Shown here: positions 1-6,369 of the stretch, piece after piece
Numbering within the stretch: the first letter of the stretch is position 1
Layout: every line of letters starts with the position of its first letter
NCBI RefSeq assembly: GCF_022712195.1
Contig: NZ_JALAGY010000034.1
Location: 1 to 33,154 of the forward strand
Direction of reading: 5' to 3'
Length of the DNA: 33,154 bases
DNA from: Corynebacterium sp.
Lineage (GTDB): Bacteria; Actinomycetota; Actinomycetes; Mycobacteriales; Mycobacteriaceae
The notes under the pieces: generated by a model
The model's input: only the letters and a program-made list of their open reading frames with translations
The model's database searches: none
Told to the model about the DNA's origin: nothing
Made by a program: the position numbers and the translations under genes

Positions 1-245
1 CCCCCGAGCAGCCGGCCCCCACCCCCTACCGGGGCTCAGGCAAGGCCGACCGCACCGGCACCCGAAGCCTGTTCGGCCGGCAGATCCGCTACGACCTCTC
101 AGCAGGATTCCCCCTGATCACCACAAACAAGGTCCACCCCGCGTCCCTCGAGTCCCTTGTCGGTGAACTCCTCCGGACCGGCGACGAGAATTCCGTGGAG
201 GGCTACGATCCACACCCGGGCATCAAGCCCCCGGTGGCGGTCTGA
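1..245 (+). pseudogene. thyA: Collapsed remnant of thymidylate synthase ThyA
   Basis: The open frame running in from the left edge to TGA at 243-245 carries the N-terminal ThyA block (DRTGT, then [11 protein letters not shown] and GFPLITT) and, directly after VGELL, the ThyA C-terminus [15 protein letters not shown]. Roughly 190 central residues of a normal ~265-residue enzyme are absent, including the active-site cysteine segment (LPPCH) and the dUMP-binding RRS and N/D residues. The start of the enzyme is also shortened: only a few residues separate TPY from DRTGT, and a small insertion follows KVH. The frame has no stop, so every deletion was a multiple of three. It cannot be an active synthase; thymidylate would have to come from ThyX or another copy elsewhere (inference). 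The stop codon overlaps the ribosome site of folA, which may be why the 3' end persists. An assembly collapse is the main alternative. Confidence 0.85.
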
Positions 246-260
246 GGGAGAATAGACACC

Positions 261-899
261 ATGACCGACAGCACCACCCCAGCCCTGACCCGCGACGACC
301 TGCACGCCGCCGGACTGCCCGACAACGTGGAGATCGCCATGATCTGGGCGCAGACCACCGACGGTGTCATCGGCGACGGCGCCGACATGCCCTGGTACCT
401 GCCCGAGGACCTCGAGCACTTCAAGAACTCCACCGTGGGCGCACCCGTGGTGATGGGCCGGATCTCCTGGGAGGCACTTGACCCCCACTTCCGTCCCCTC
501 CCCGGCCGCGACAACGTGGTGATCACCCGGAAACCCAACTACGACGCCCCCGGCGGCACAGTGTGCGCCTCAGTGCCGGAGGCCGTGGCCGCAGCGCACC
601 GCATCGCCGCCGGGGAAGGCACCACAGTGCCGACGGTGTGGATCCTCGGCGGCGGCGAGATCTACCGGCAGTGTCTCCCCGTCGCCGACCGGGTCGTCGT
701 CACCGAGATCGCCTGCGGCGCCCCTGAACGATTCACCGTCGTCGCACCGGACATGCGCGCGACCCTGCAGGACGGTTCCTTCACCGTGGAGGACGGCCCC
801 TGGCTGGAGTCCGCCAAAGGCACCGCCCTGACCGGTGAGGATCCCCTGCATTTCCGCATCTGCGAGTACACGTCCACCTCGAACCAGACCAAGTCCTAG
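261..899 (+). CDS. folA: Dihydrofolate reductase
   Basis: Reduces dihydrofolate to tetrahydrofolate with NADPH, the step that regenerates the cofactor oxidised by ThyA. The 212-residue product contains the DHFR core from about residue 25: WAQTTDGVIG, MPW at 43-45, the substrate-binding acid D50 (E. coli Asp27 position), MGR at 65-67, LPGRDNVVITR with R83, and the NADPH-binding ILGGGEIY. Most bacterial DHFRs have 150-170 residues; here there are about 25 extra N-terminal residues and a longer C-terminal half. The ATG at 261 has AGGGAG at 244-249, overlapping the thyA stop. A second ATG at 339, also with a GGAG upstream, would give a standard-length N-terminus. It sits between the thyA remnant and mrx1, the corynebacterial order. 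Confidence 0.95.
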   Translation: MTDSTTPALTRDDLHAAGLPDNVEIAMIWAQTTDGVIGDGADMPWYLPEDLEHFKNSTVGAPVVMGRISWEALDPHFRPLPGRDNVVITRKPNYDAPGGTVCASVPEAVAAAHRIAAGEGTTVPTVWILGGGEIYRQCLPVADRVVVTEIACGAPERFTVVAPDMRATLQDGSFTVEDGPWLESAKGTALTGEDPLHFRICEYTSTSNQTKS

Positions 900-910
900 G
901 AGTCCTTCTT

Positions 911-1153
911 TTGTCTGTCACCCTCTACACCACCACCTGGTGCCCCTTCTGCCAGCGTCTCACCGCTGACCTCGACGCCACCGGCACCCCCTACGAGCGC
1001 ATCGACGTCGAGGAGAACCCCGACGCCGGCGAGTGGGTGAAGTCCGTCAACGACGGCAACCGGGTGGTCCCGACGGTCCGCTACTCGGACGGCACCCATG
1101 CGACGAACCCGCCCGCCGACGACGTGCGGGCGAAGCTGGAGGAACTGGGATAA
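911..1153 (+). CDS. mrx1: Mycoredoxin / glutaredoxin-like thiol oxidoreductase
   Basis: An 80-residue thioredoxin-fold protein with redox motif C11-P-F-C14 and the cis-proline loop VVPTV (P54), plus the TNPP segment typical of actinobacterial Mrx1. Mycoredoxins reduce mycothiol mixed disulfides, for example on arsenate reductase and peroxiredoxins, in the cytosol (family knowledge). The start is a TTG at 911, supported by AGGAG at 898-902 that overlaps the folA stop and by the family's usual N-terminus (V-T-L-Y-T-T-T-W-C). It is probably translated from the folA transcript. In C. glutamicum the Mrx1 gene also lies beside folA, as I recall, which supports the name. NrdH-type glutaredoxin is the alternative, but the CPFC plus TNPP pattern favours Mrx1. 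Confidence 0.88.
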   Translation: MSVTLYTTTWCPFCQRLTADLDATGTPYERIDVEENPDAGEWVKSVNDGNRVVPTVRYSDGTHATNPPADDVRAKLEELG

Positions 1154-1349
1154 CCCCTCCACATTTGCACATAAATACTGAAGCACTTGTGCGCTGACTG
1201 CCCCACGTCAGCGTCCGGACTGCCTCAGCACCCACCCCCGTCAGTCTCCTGTGTCGACGCATGTCAGGACGACCGGCGGGGGTGCATTGCGTTCAGCTCC
1301 CTGCACAGGCCCCGTTCCGCCTTGAAATGGTTTCCCCGGGTTCTGTAAC

Positions 1350-1378
1350 TTGACAGCCATCCACAGCGAGTCTGTGAT
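1350..1378 (+). promoter_or_regulatory. Promoter of mctB-mctC
   Basis: A consensus -35 TTGACA at 1350-1355 is followed after 17 bases by TGTGAT at 1373-1378, which matches the -10 consensus at 4 of 6 positions. The predicted transcript starts about 20 bases before the mctB ATG, whose ribosome site AAGGGAG lies at 1396-1402. Confidence 0.55.
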
Positions 1379-1388
1379 CATTGTCACT
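1373..1388 (+). promoter_or_regulatory. Candidate GlxR (CRP-type) site overlapping the mctB -10 box
   Basis: TGTGA-N6-TCACT matches the corynebacterial GlxR consensus (TGTGANNTANNTCACA) at 9 of 10 half-site bases. It overlaps the proposed -10 element, a position that would suggest repression. The match is seen in the sequence; binding is inferred. Confidence 0.5.
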
Positions 1389-1405
1389 CACAAGAAAGGG
1401 AGCCG

Positions 1406-1774
1406 ATGTCGACACCCGACCTGCGGCACACACCGTCCCCCGAGGAATTCCTGGAGGCCCAGAAGAGCCCCGAGTTCCAGGAACTCCGGAAGAAGCAGCG
1501 GGGATTCGCCTTCCCCGTGACGATCTGCGCCCTGCTCTGGTTCGCGGCCTACGTCGTTCTCGCCATGTTCGCCCCTGACCTGTTCGCCGGGAAGGTCCTC
1601 GGCAACATCAACGTCGGGGTCGTCCTGGGACTGCTCCAGTTCGTGACCACCTTCGCCATCACCTACGCCTACGTGAAGTTCGCCGACCGCGAGATCGAGC
1701 CGCGCACCTCCGCGCTGCGCGACCGCCTCGAGCGCACCGGTGAGTTCGCCCAGACCGGGTCCGCACGGGCCTGA
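1406..1774 (+). CDS. mctB: DUF485 membrane subunit partnered with monocarboxylate symporter
   Basis: A 122-residue protein with a charged N-terminus (residues 1-33) and two hydrophobic helices at about 34-55 and 66-88, followed by a soluble basic/acidic tail. This is the DUF485 pattern found directly upstream of acetate permeases (YjcH-ActP, MctB-MctC). Its exact role in transport is not settled for the family; an assembly or regulatory role for the symporter is likely. ATG at 1406 follows AAGGGAG. mctC begins 47 bases after the stop and has no promoter of its own that I see, so the two form one operon. Confidence 0.88.
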   Translation: MSTPDLRHTPSPEEFLEAQKSPEFQELRKKQRGFAFPVTICALLWFAAYVVLAMFAPDLFAGKVLGNINVGVVLGLLQFVTTFAITYAYVKFADREIEPRTSALRDRLERTGEFAQTGSARA

Positions 1775-1821
1775 GGCCCGGCGGAACAGAAGACTCTGAC
1801 GACTCTGAACTGAGAGAAGAC

Positions 1822-3453
1822 ATGCAGACACACCTCCTCGCCCAGTCTGACGCGGGCAACCCCATCCTCAACATCGCCATCTTCGTGGGCTTCATCGTGA
1901 TCACGATGTACATCGTGACCCGGGCCAGCAAGTCCCAGCAGAAGGACTCCGCCAAGGACTTCTACACCGGTGGCGCCAGCTTCTCCGGCACCCAGAACGG
2001 CCTCGCCATCGCCGGTGACTACCTCTCGGCGGCGTCCTTCCTGGGCATCGTCGGCGCGATCGCCCTGAACGGCTACGACGGATTCCTCTACTCCATCGGC
2101 TTCTTCGTCGCCTGGGTGGTCGCCATGCTGCTCGTCGCCGAGCCGCTGCGTAACACCGGTAAGTTCACCATGGCGGACGTGCTGTCCTTCCGCCTGAAGC
2201 AGCGCCCCGTGCGCCTCGCGGCATCGTTCGCGACGCTCTTCGTGTCGCTGTTCTACCTGATCGCGCAGATGGCCGGTGCCGGCTCCCTGGTGTCCGTGCT
2301 CCTGGACATCCACGAGAAGCCTGCCCAGGCCGCCGTGGTCGCGGTGGTCGGTGTCGTGATGATCGCCTACGTGCTCATCGGCGGCATGAAGGGCACCACC
2401 TACGTCCAGATGATCAAGGCCGTGCTGCTGTGTGCCGGTGTGTTCATCATGGCCGTGATCATCATGGTGATGGTCAAGGGCAACTTCTCCGAGCTGCTGC
2501 AGATGGCGATGGACAAGCACGCCGAAGCCGGTGCCGAGAACCCCGAGGCGATCCTCACCCCGGGCCTGCAGTACGGCGGTTCCCTCATGGGCCAGCTCGA
2601 CTTCATCTCCCTGGCCATGGCACTCTGCCTCGGTGTCGCCGGCCTGCCGCACGTGCTGATGCGCTTCTACACGGTGCCCACCGCCCGTGAGGCCCGCAAG
2701 TCCGTGACCTGGGCCATCGTGCTGATCGGCGGCTTCTACCTGCTGACCCTGATCCTGGGCTACGCCGCCGCCGCCTACGTCGGCGTCGACCGGATCCAGG
2801 GAGCACCGGGTGGCGCCAACGCCGCCGCACCGCTGCTGGCACTGGAGCTCGGCGGGTCGATCTTCATGGCGTTGATCTCCGCGGTCGCCTTCGCCACCGT
2901 CCTCGCCGTGGTCGCCGGCCTGGCCATCACTGCCTCGGCCTCCGTCGCCCACGACTTCTACGACGCGGTCATCCGCGGCGGCAAAGCCACCGAAGCGGAA
3001 CAGGTCCGGGTCTCCAAGATCACCGTGGTCGTCATCGGCGTCGCCTCGATCATCCTGGGCATCCTCGCGATGGACCAGAACGTGGCCTTCCTGGTCTCCC
3101 TGGCCTTCTGCATCGCCGCCTCGGCGAACCTGCCGACCATCCTGTACTCCCTGTACTGGAAGCGGTTCAACACCACCGGTGCCGTCGCCTCGATCTACGT
3201 CGGCCTCATCTCCTCCCTGGTCGTCCTGTTCTTCTCGAACTCCGTCTCCGGTACCGAGAAGGCCATGTTCGCCAACTCCGACTGGTCGCTGATCGACCTG
3301 ACCAACCCCGCGATCATCTCCATCCCGCTGGGCTTCCTCGCCGGCATCGTCGGCACCTACCTCGGCAAGCCGGACAACAAGGACGCGCTCCAGGCCGAGA
3401 TGGAGGTCCGCTCCCTCACCGGCGTCGGCGTCGAGGCACCGGTCGACCACTAG
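1822..3453 (+). CDS. mctC: Monocarboxylate/cation symporter (sodium:solute symporter family)
   Basis: A 543-residue polytopic membrane protein of the SSS family. Seen are the family-typical N-terminal segment (KDFYTGGASFSGTQNGLAIAGDYLSAASFLG, about residues 47-77), GGMKGTTYVQMIKA in the central region, LPHVLMRFYTVPTAREARKS, and ASANLPTILYSLYWKRFN near the end. These are the hallmarks of ActP/MctC carriers for acetate, pyruvate and propionate. The length agrees with C. glutamicum MctC (about 550 residues), and the upstream DUF485 gene strengthens the call. The C-terminal tail is soluble. In C. glutamicum mctC is controlled by carbon regulators; the CRP-like site at 1373 fits this. Exact substrate preference is not visible from sequence. 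Confidence 0.92.
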   Translation: MQTHLLAQSDAGNPILNIAIFVGFIVITMYIVTRASKSQQKDSAKDFYTGGASFSGTQNGLAIAGDYLSAASFLGIVGAIALNGYDGFLYSIGFFVAWVVAMLLVAEPLRNTGKFTMADVLSFRLKQRPVRLAASFATLFVSLFYLIAQMAGAGSLVSVLLDIHEKPAQAAVVAVVGVVMIAYVLIGGMKGTTYVQMIKAVLLCAGVFIMAVIIMVMVKGNFSELLQMAMDKHAEAGAENPEAILTPGLQYGGSLMGQLDFISLAMALCLGVAGLPHVLMRFYTVPTAREARKSVTWAIVLIGGFYLLTLILGYAAAAYVGVDRIQGAPGGANAAAPLLALELGGSIFMALISAVAFATVLAVVAGLAITASASVAHDFYDAVIRGGKATEAEQVRVSKITVVVIGVASIILGILAMDQNVAFLVSLAFCIAASANLPTILYSLYWKRFNTTGAVASIYVGLISSLVVLFFSNSVSGTEKAMFANSDWSLIDLTNPAIISIPLGFLAGIVGTYLGKPDNKDALQAEMEVRSLTGVGVEAPVDH

Positions 3454-3467
3454 ACACCAGCGACTCC

Positions 3468-3502
3468 CCCACCACGGCCACCACCACCCACCACGGCCAC
3501 CA
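3468..3502 (+). repeat. Two 16-bp direct repeats after mctC
   Basis: CCCACCACGGCCACCA occurs at 3468-3483 and again at 3487-3502, a 19-base period, in a CCA-rich stretch just before the terminator hairpin. Probably slippage-prone simple sequence without function. Confidence 0.7.
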
Positions 3503-3508
3503 CACCAC

Positions 3509-3547
3509 GGACGTCCCCTCCACCTCACCACGGCGGAGGGGACGTCC
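3509..3547 (+). terminator. Terminator hairpin of mctBC
   Basis: A perfect 13-bp stem (3509-3521 with 3535-3547, GGACGTCCCCTCC against its complement) closes a 13-base loop. There is no long T run, as is common for hairpin terminators in GC-rich actinobacteria. Confidence 0.75.
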
Positions 3548-3577
3548 GCGTTGTCGTCCCCCGCGAACCGTCACCGG

Positions 3578-3583
3578 TACGCT
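3578..3583 (+). promoter_or_regulatory. -10 box for leaderless antiporter gene
   Basis: TACGCT ends 7 bases before the ATG at 3591. No ribosome site precedes the ATG, so the transcript probably begins at the start codon. I see no clear -35 element. Confidence 0.5.
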
Positions 3584-3590
3584 CAGCACC

Positions 3591-4793
3591 ATGACTGACG
3601 CCCTCGTCTCCTTCGCCTGGATCGCCGGTGCCGGCCTCGTGGCACCGGTCCTGGCGTTCCTCACCGGCAAACGCATCCCCGCCGTGGTCTTCCTGCTCAT
3701 CCTCGGCCTGGTCATCGGCCCCTTCGGCGTCGGACTCGCCGGAGACGGTGAAGCCGTCGACCTGCTGCGCGAACTCGGACTCGGGCTCCTCTTCCTCCTC
3801 GCCGGCATGGAGATCAACCCGGCGATGCTGAAATCCCGCCAGGGCGGCCACGCACTCGTCACCTGGGGCCTCTGCCTCGTGCTCAGCTTCGGCGGGGCGA
3901 TGCTGCTGACCTCCGGGGACGCCGGGGTGTCCGTCGTCCTGGGAATCGCGCTCACCTCCACCGCACTGGGCACGCTCATGCCGATCCTGAAGCAGAACAG
4001 GCTCGGCGGGACCCCGGTCGGCGACAGCGTGATGATCCACGGGGCCGTCGGCGAGCTGGCCCCGGTGGTCGCCATGGCCGTGCTGCTGTCGGCACGCACC
4101 ACCTGGGCCAGCGCCGCGGTGCTGGCAGCGTTCTTCGCCATCGCCCTCGTCGTCGCCCTCGTCCCCCGGACGGTGCGGACACTCACCCCCTGGATCGGGT
4201 GGGCGATCCGGGACGGCGCCGGCTCCACGAACCAGACAGTGATCAGGTCGGTGGTCCTCATGCTCGCCGTACTCATGGCCGTCGCCGCCGTCTTCGACCT
4301 CGACGTGGTGCTGGGCGCGTTCGCCACCGGCATCATCCTGCACCAGATCGTCCCGGAGACCTACAGGCCCGGGCTGGAGGAGCAGCTGGAGACCGTCGGC
4401 TACGGCGTCTTCATCCCCGTGTTCTTCGTGACCTCCGGTATGGCGATCGACACCGGGGTGATCACCGACCGTCCGTGGTTCGTCCTGGGCGTGGTCCCCG
4501 TCATCCTGCTCACCAGGGGCATGCCGATCTTCCTGCGGGAAATGTGGACCCGCACCGGGTCCGGCCTCAGGGGCTGGCGGGAGAAGCTCGAGATGTCGCT
4601 CTACTCCGCCACCGGACTGCCGATCATCGTCGCCGTCACCGGTGTCGCCACGTCGTCCGGCATCATGGGCCAGGAGGAGGCCTCGCTCCTCGTCGCCGGC
4701 GGGGCGCTGACCGTCCTCATCTTCCCCCTGCTCGCGCCGGTGGTCGGACCGTCCCGGCAGGGAACAGGCGTGCCCTCCCCCGGTACCGCCTGA
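3591..4793 (+). CDS. Cation:proton antiporter, CPA2 (Kef/NapA) family
   Basis: A 400-residue protein of about 12 hydrophobic helices starting almost at the N-terminus. It shows the CPA2 pattern: early GKRIPAVVFLLILGLVIGPFG, then LLFLLAGMEI (about 65-74), a central STALGTLMPIL helix, and HGAVGELAPVV where many members have a paired acidic motif. Such proteins exchange Na+ or K+ for protons in the cytoplasmic membrane. It lacks the C-terminal TrkA-N/KTN domain of KefB/KefC, so glutathione-type gating is not expected. The single acid in the GELAP motif would suggest electroneutral exchange if it behaves like other members (inference). It is a single-gene unit between the mctBC terminator and tRNA-Arg, with a likely leaderless start. 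The ion carried is unknown. Confidence 0.82.
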   Translation: MTDALVSFAWIAGAGLVAPVLAFLTGKRIPAVVFLLILGLVIGPFGVGLAGDGEAVDLLRELGLGLLFLLAGMEINPAMLKSRQGGHALVTWGLCLVLSFGGAMLLTSGDAGVSVVLGIALTSTALGTLMPILKQNRLGGTPVGDSVMIHGAVGELAPVVAMAVLLSARTTWASAAVLAAFFAIALVVALVPRTVRTLTPWIGWAIRDGAGSTNQTVIRSVVLMLAVLMAVAAVFDLDVVLGAFATGIILHQIVPETYRPGLEEQLETVGYGVFIPVFFVTSGMAIDTGVITDRPWFVLGVVPVILLTRGMPIFLREMWTRTGSGLRGWREKLEMSLYSATGLPIIVAVTGVATSSGIMGQEEASLLVAGGALTVLIFPLLAPVVGPSRQGTGVPSPGTA

Positions 4794-4832
4794 CACAGGG
4801 CACCACGTTCCCCGTCACCGCCACCGACGCGC

Positions 4833-4838
4833 TACACT
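4833..4838 (+). promoter_or_regulatory. -10 box of tRNA-Arg
   Basis: TACACT lies 10 bases upstream of the mature tRNA 5' end, a suitable distance for a short 5' leader. The -35 region is not clear. Confidence 0.5.
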
Positions 4839-4848
4839 GTTGCGGTGC

Positions 4849-4921
4849 GCCCCAGTAGCTCAGGGGATAGAGCACCGCTCTCCTAAAGCGGGTGTCGCAG
4901 GTTCGAATCCTGCCTGGGGCA
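4849..4921 (+). tRNA. tRNA-Arg (anticodon CCT)
   Basis: A 73-nt cloverleaf: acceptor GCCCCAG (4849-4855) pairs with CTGGGGC (4914-4920), discriminator A at 4921. D stem GCTC/GAGC, anticodon stem CCGCT/AGCGG with loop CTCCTAA, so the anticodon is CCT (4882-4884), reading the AGG codon. T arm GCAGG-TTCGAAT-CCTGC. The 3' CCA is not encoded. AGG is rare in such GC-rich genomes, so this is a minor tRNA. Confidence 0.97.
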
Positions 4922-4928
4922 CGAAAGA

Positions 4929-4979
4929 ACGACACGGGGACCGGCCAGGACATCACGTCACGGCCGGTCCCCGTGTCGT
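4929..4979. terminator. Strong hairpin after tRNA-Arg
   Basis: A perfect 18-bp stem (4929-4946 with 4962-4979) and a 15-base loop begin 8 bases after the tRNA. It probably ends the tRNA transcript and could also end a minus-strand transcript through the small ORF at 5001-5162. Confidence 0.8.
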
Positions 4980-5000
4980 CGCCCGGGGCGCTCTGCGAGA

Positions 5001-5162
5001 CTATCCCTGGCACAAGGCGACGCGTGCGCACCAGGGAACCGCATCAGGGACAACGTGGACAGGCTCGCCGGCCTGCAGATTCATCTCCTCACCCCGGGCG
5101 TGGGGCGCGACGATCTCCACAAGGGACTCCGCAATCCGTGTCACCAGGTCCATGCGGCACAT
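5001..5162 (-). CDS. Small unassigned ORF divergent from tetR
   Basis: A 53-residue reading frame on the minus strand, starting ATG at 5162 with GGAG 5 bases upstream and a TAGCGT -10-like box just before that, ending TAG at 5001-5003. The product starts MCRMDLVTRIAESLVEIVAP and has a VHVVP stretch in its second half. It contains three cysteines and no membrane helix or signal. I recognise no family; it could be a remnant of a larger gene or a real small protein. It lies in the otherwise empty 284-base space between the tRNA hairpin and the divergent tetR gene, so a regulator bound at the tetR operator could influence both. Confidence 0.35.
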   Translation of the reverse strand: MCRMDLVTRIAESLVEIVAPHARGEEMNLQAGEPVHVVPDAVPWCARVALCQG

Positions 5163-5239
5163 GTTTCTCCACGCTACCCGTCCTCCACGACGCTTTCCTC
5201 CGGACGGGGCGTTCAGGGATGACGCATCTGTCGTTTTTG

Positions 5240-5264
5240 AACCAGATGGTTTAATATTGGACCA
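5240..5264 (+). promoter_or_regulatory. TetR promoter with candidate self-operator
   Basis: TAATAT at 5252-5257 is a strong -10 box, 6 bases before the ATG at 5264, so the mRNA is probably leaderless. Just upstream, AACCA-GA-TGGTT (5240-5251) is an inverted repeat, and TGG-A-CCA (5258-5264) follows across the start. Both flank the -10 box, a usual place for an autorepressor site. Confidence 0.5.
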
Positions 5265-5881
5265 TGTCGACTAAAAATGAGCCAGGTGGACAATCCTTCA
5301 TCGAACGGGCCCGACGCTCCCAGATCCTCGCGGCCACCGCCGCCGTGGTCGCCAACGAGGGATACGCCAAAGCCTCCCTTGCCCGCATCGCGAAGGAGGC
5401 CGGTGTGAGCAAGGGCGTGGTGACCTACCACTTCACGAACAAGGACGAGATCCTCGAACAGATGGTGACCGACTACTTCACCAGAGGCTGGGAGTACATG
5501 GAACCCCGCATCTACGCCGAACCCACCGCCGTCGGCCAGGTCAACGCGTGGATCAGCGCCCAACTCGAGTTCTTCACCACCCACCCCACGGAGTTCTTCG
5601 CGATGGTGTCGGTCATGTCCAACCACCGCAACGACGACGGGTCATCTCGCTACGACGCAGACACCCGGGAGGCGGTCGACGGCCTCGCCGAGATCCTGGA
5701 CAGCGGACAGCGGGAAGGACAGCTCCGCGACTTCGACACCGTCAGCGTCGCCGACATCATCCTGCGCAGCATCGACGGGGTGATCAGCTCATGGGCCCAC
5801 AACCCGGGGATGGACATGACGAAGGAGATCGACGTCCTCAAGGACTTCATCAGCCACGCGATCAGGAAGGCACCGTCATGA
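5264..5881 (+). CDS. TetR/AcrR-family transcriptional regulator
   Basis: A 205-residue protein. The helix-turn-helix region at about 20-65 has the family pattern: AATAAVVANEGYAKASLARIAK, AGVSKGVVTYHFTNKDEIL. The remaining all-helical part (66-205) would be the ligand and dimer domain; it has a C-terminal TetR_C-type ending (DVLKDFISHAI). Family members repress neighbouring genes and release DNA on ligand binding. Its stop overlaps the ATG of the next gene (ATGA), so it heads a three-gene operon with two membrane proteins and most likely controls it and itself. The inducer is unknown; with bPH2 membrane proteins downstream, a membrane-active compound is a reasonable guess. Confidence 0.88.
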   Translation: MSTKNEPGGQSFIERARRSQILAATAAVVANEGYAKASLARIAKEAGVSKGVVTYHFTNKDEILEQMVTDYFTRGWEYMEPRIYAEPTAVGQVNAWISAQLEFFTTHPTEFFAMVSVMSNHRNDDGSSRYDADTREAVDGLAEILDSGQREGQLRDFDTVSVADIILRSIDGVISSWAHNPGMDMTKEIDVLKDFISHAIRKAPS

Positions 5882-6369
5882 CCACGACCACCCTGAACCG
5901 ACCTGCCCATCCCGTCGCCCGGCGGGCCGTCGGGTGGTGGATGCTCCAGTCCACCGCCGTGGCGCTGCCGGTGTTCGCCGGACTTGCCGCCCTCGGGTGG
6001 TTCGTCGAGGCGACCCGCCCCTACCTCACCGTCGCAGCCGTCCTCGCCACACTGTTCTGGCTCGTCGGCCTTCTTGTCGAACCGTTCTGGCGTTTCCGCG
6101 TGCACCGGTGGGAGACCACGACCACCGCCGTCTACGCCCGAACCGGGTGGCTTGTCCGTGAATGGCGTGCCGCTCCCCTGTCCCGGATCCAGACGGTCGA
6201 CGCCACCCAGGGGCCGCTGGAGCAGCTGCTCGGCCTGTCGACCCTGAAAGTGACCACCGCATCCTCCACCGGTGCGGTGGAGATCAGCGGACTCTCCAAG
6301 GAGACCGCCGACCGGGTGGCACAGGAACTCGCCGAGATCGCGGAGCTGACTCCGGGGGACGCGACATGA
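5878..6369 (+). CDS. bPH2 (DUF304) membrane protein, YdbS-like
   Basis: A 163-residue protein with a short cytosolic N-terminus, two hydrophobic helices at about 18-36 and 45-63, then one bacterial PH domain (bPH2, about 70-150) with the usual pattern: FRVHRWETTTTAVYARTGWLVREWRAAPLSRIQTVDATQG and LGLSTLKVTTASS. It starts at ATG 5878 overlapping the tetR stop, and its own stop overlaps the next ATG (6366), so the three genes are translationally coupled. YdbS-YdbT pairs are membrane proteins linked in Bacillus to resistance against membrane-active peptides; that role here is inferred from family and order only. Confidence 0.85.
   Translation: MTTTTLNRPAHPVARRAVGWWMLQSTAVALPVFAGLAALGWFVEATRPYLTVAAVLATLFWLVGLLVEPFWRFRVHRWETTTTAVYARTGWLVREWRAAPLSRIQTVDATQGPLEQLLGLSTLKVTTASSTGAVEISGLSKETADRVAQELAEIAELTPGDAT

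Larger units (their letters stand above)
1154..1405. other. Intergenic region between mrx1 and mctB
   Basis: No convincing ORF. It holds the mctB promoter and CRP-like site near its right end. An imperfect GC-rich inverted pair (CACCCCC around 1231 against GGGGGTGC around 1275-1286) could end the folA-mrx1 transcript, but the stem is broken by mismatches. The rest shows nothing I recognise. Confidence 0.5.

Noticed and set aside
3466..3510. CRISPR-like short repeats
   Set aside because: Only two 16-bp copies with a 3-base gap; no spacers and no cas genes.
1669..3531. 620-codon open frame antisense to mctC
   Set aside because: Its Asp/Gly/His/Val-rich product has no recognisable domain and mirrors a clear symporter; such antisense frames are normal at this GC content.
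4849..4979. tRNA-Arg as the attachment site of an island covering 5-13 kb
   Set aside because: No integrase, no duplicate of the tRNA 3' end seen at the right, and base composition is not clearly different.
4892..5254. Plus-strand ORF starting inside tRNA-Arg
   Set aside because: Runs through the tRNA and terminator hairpin with no homology; a chance frame.
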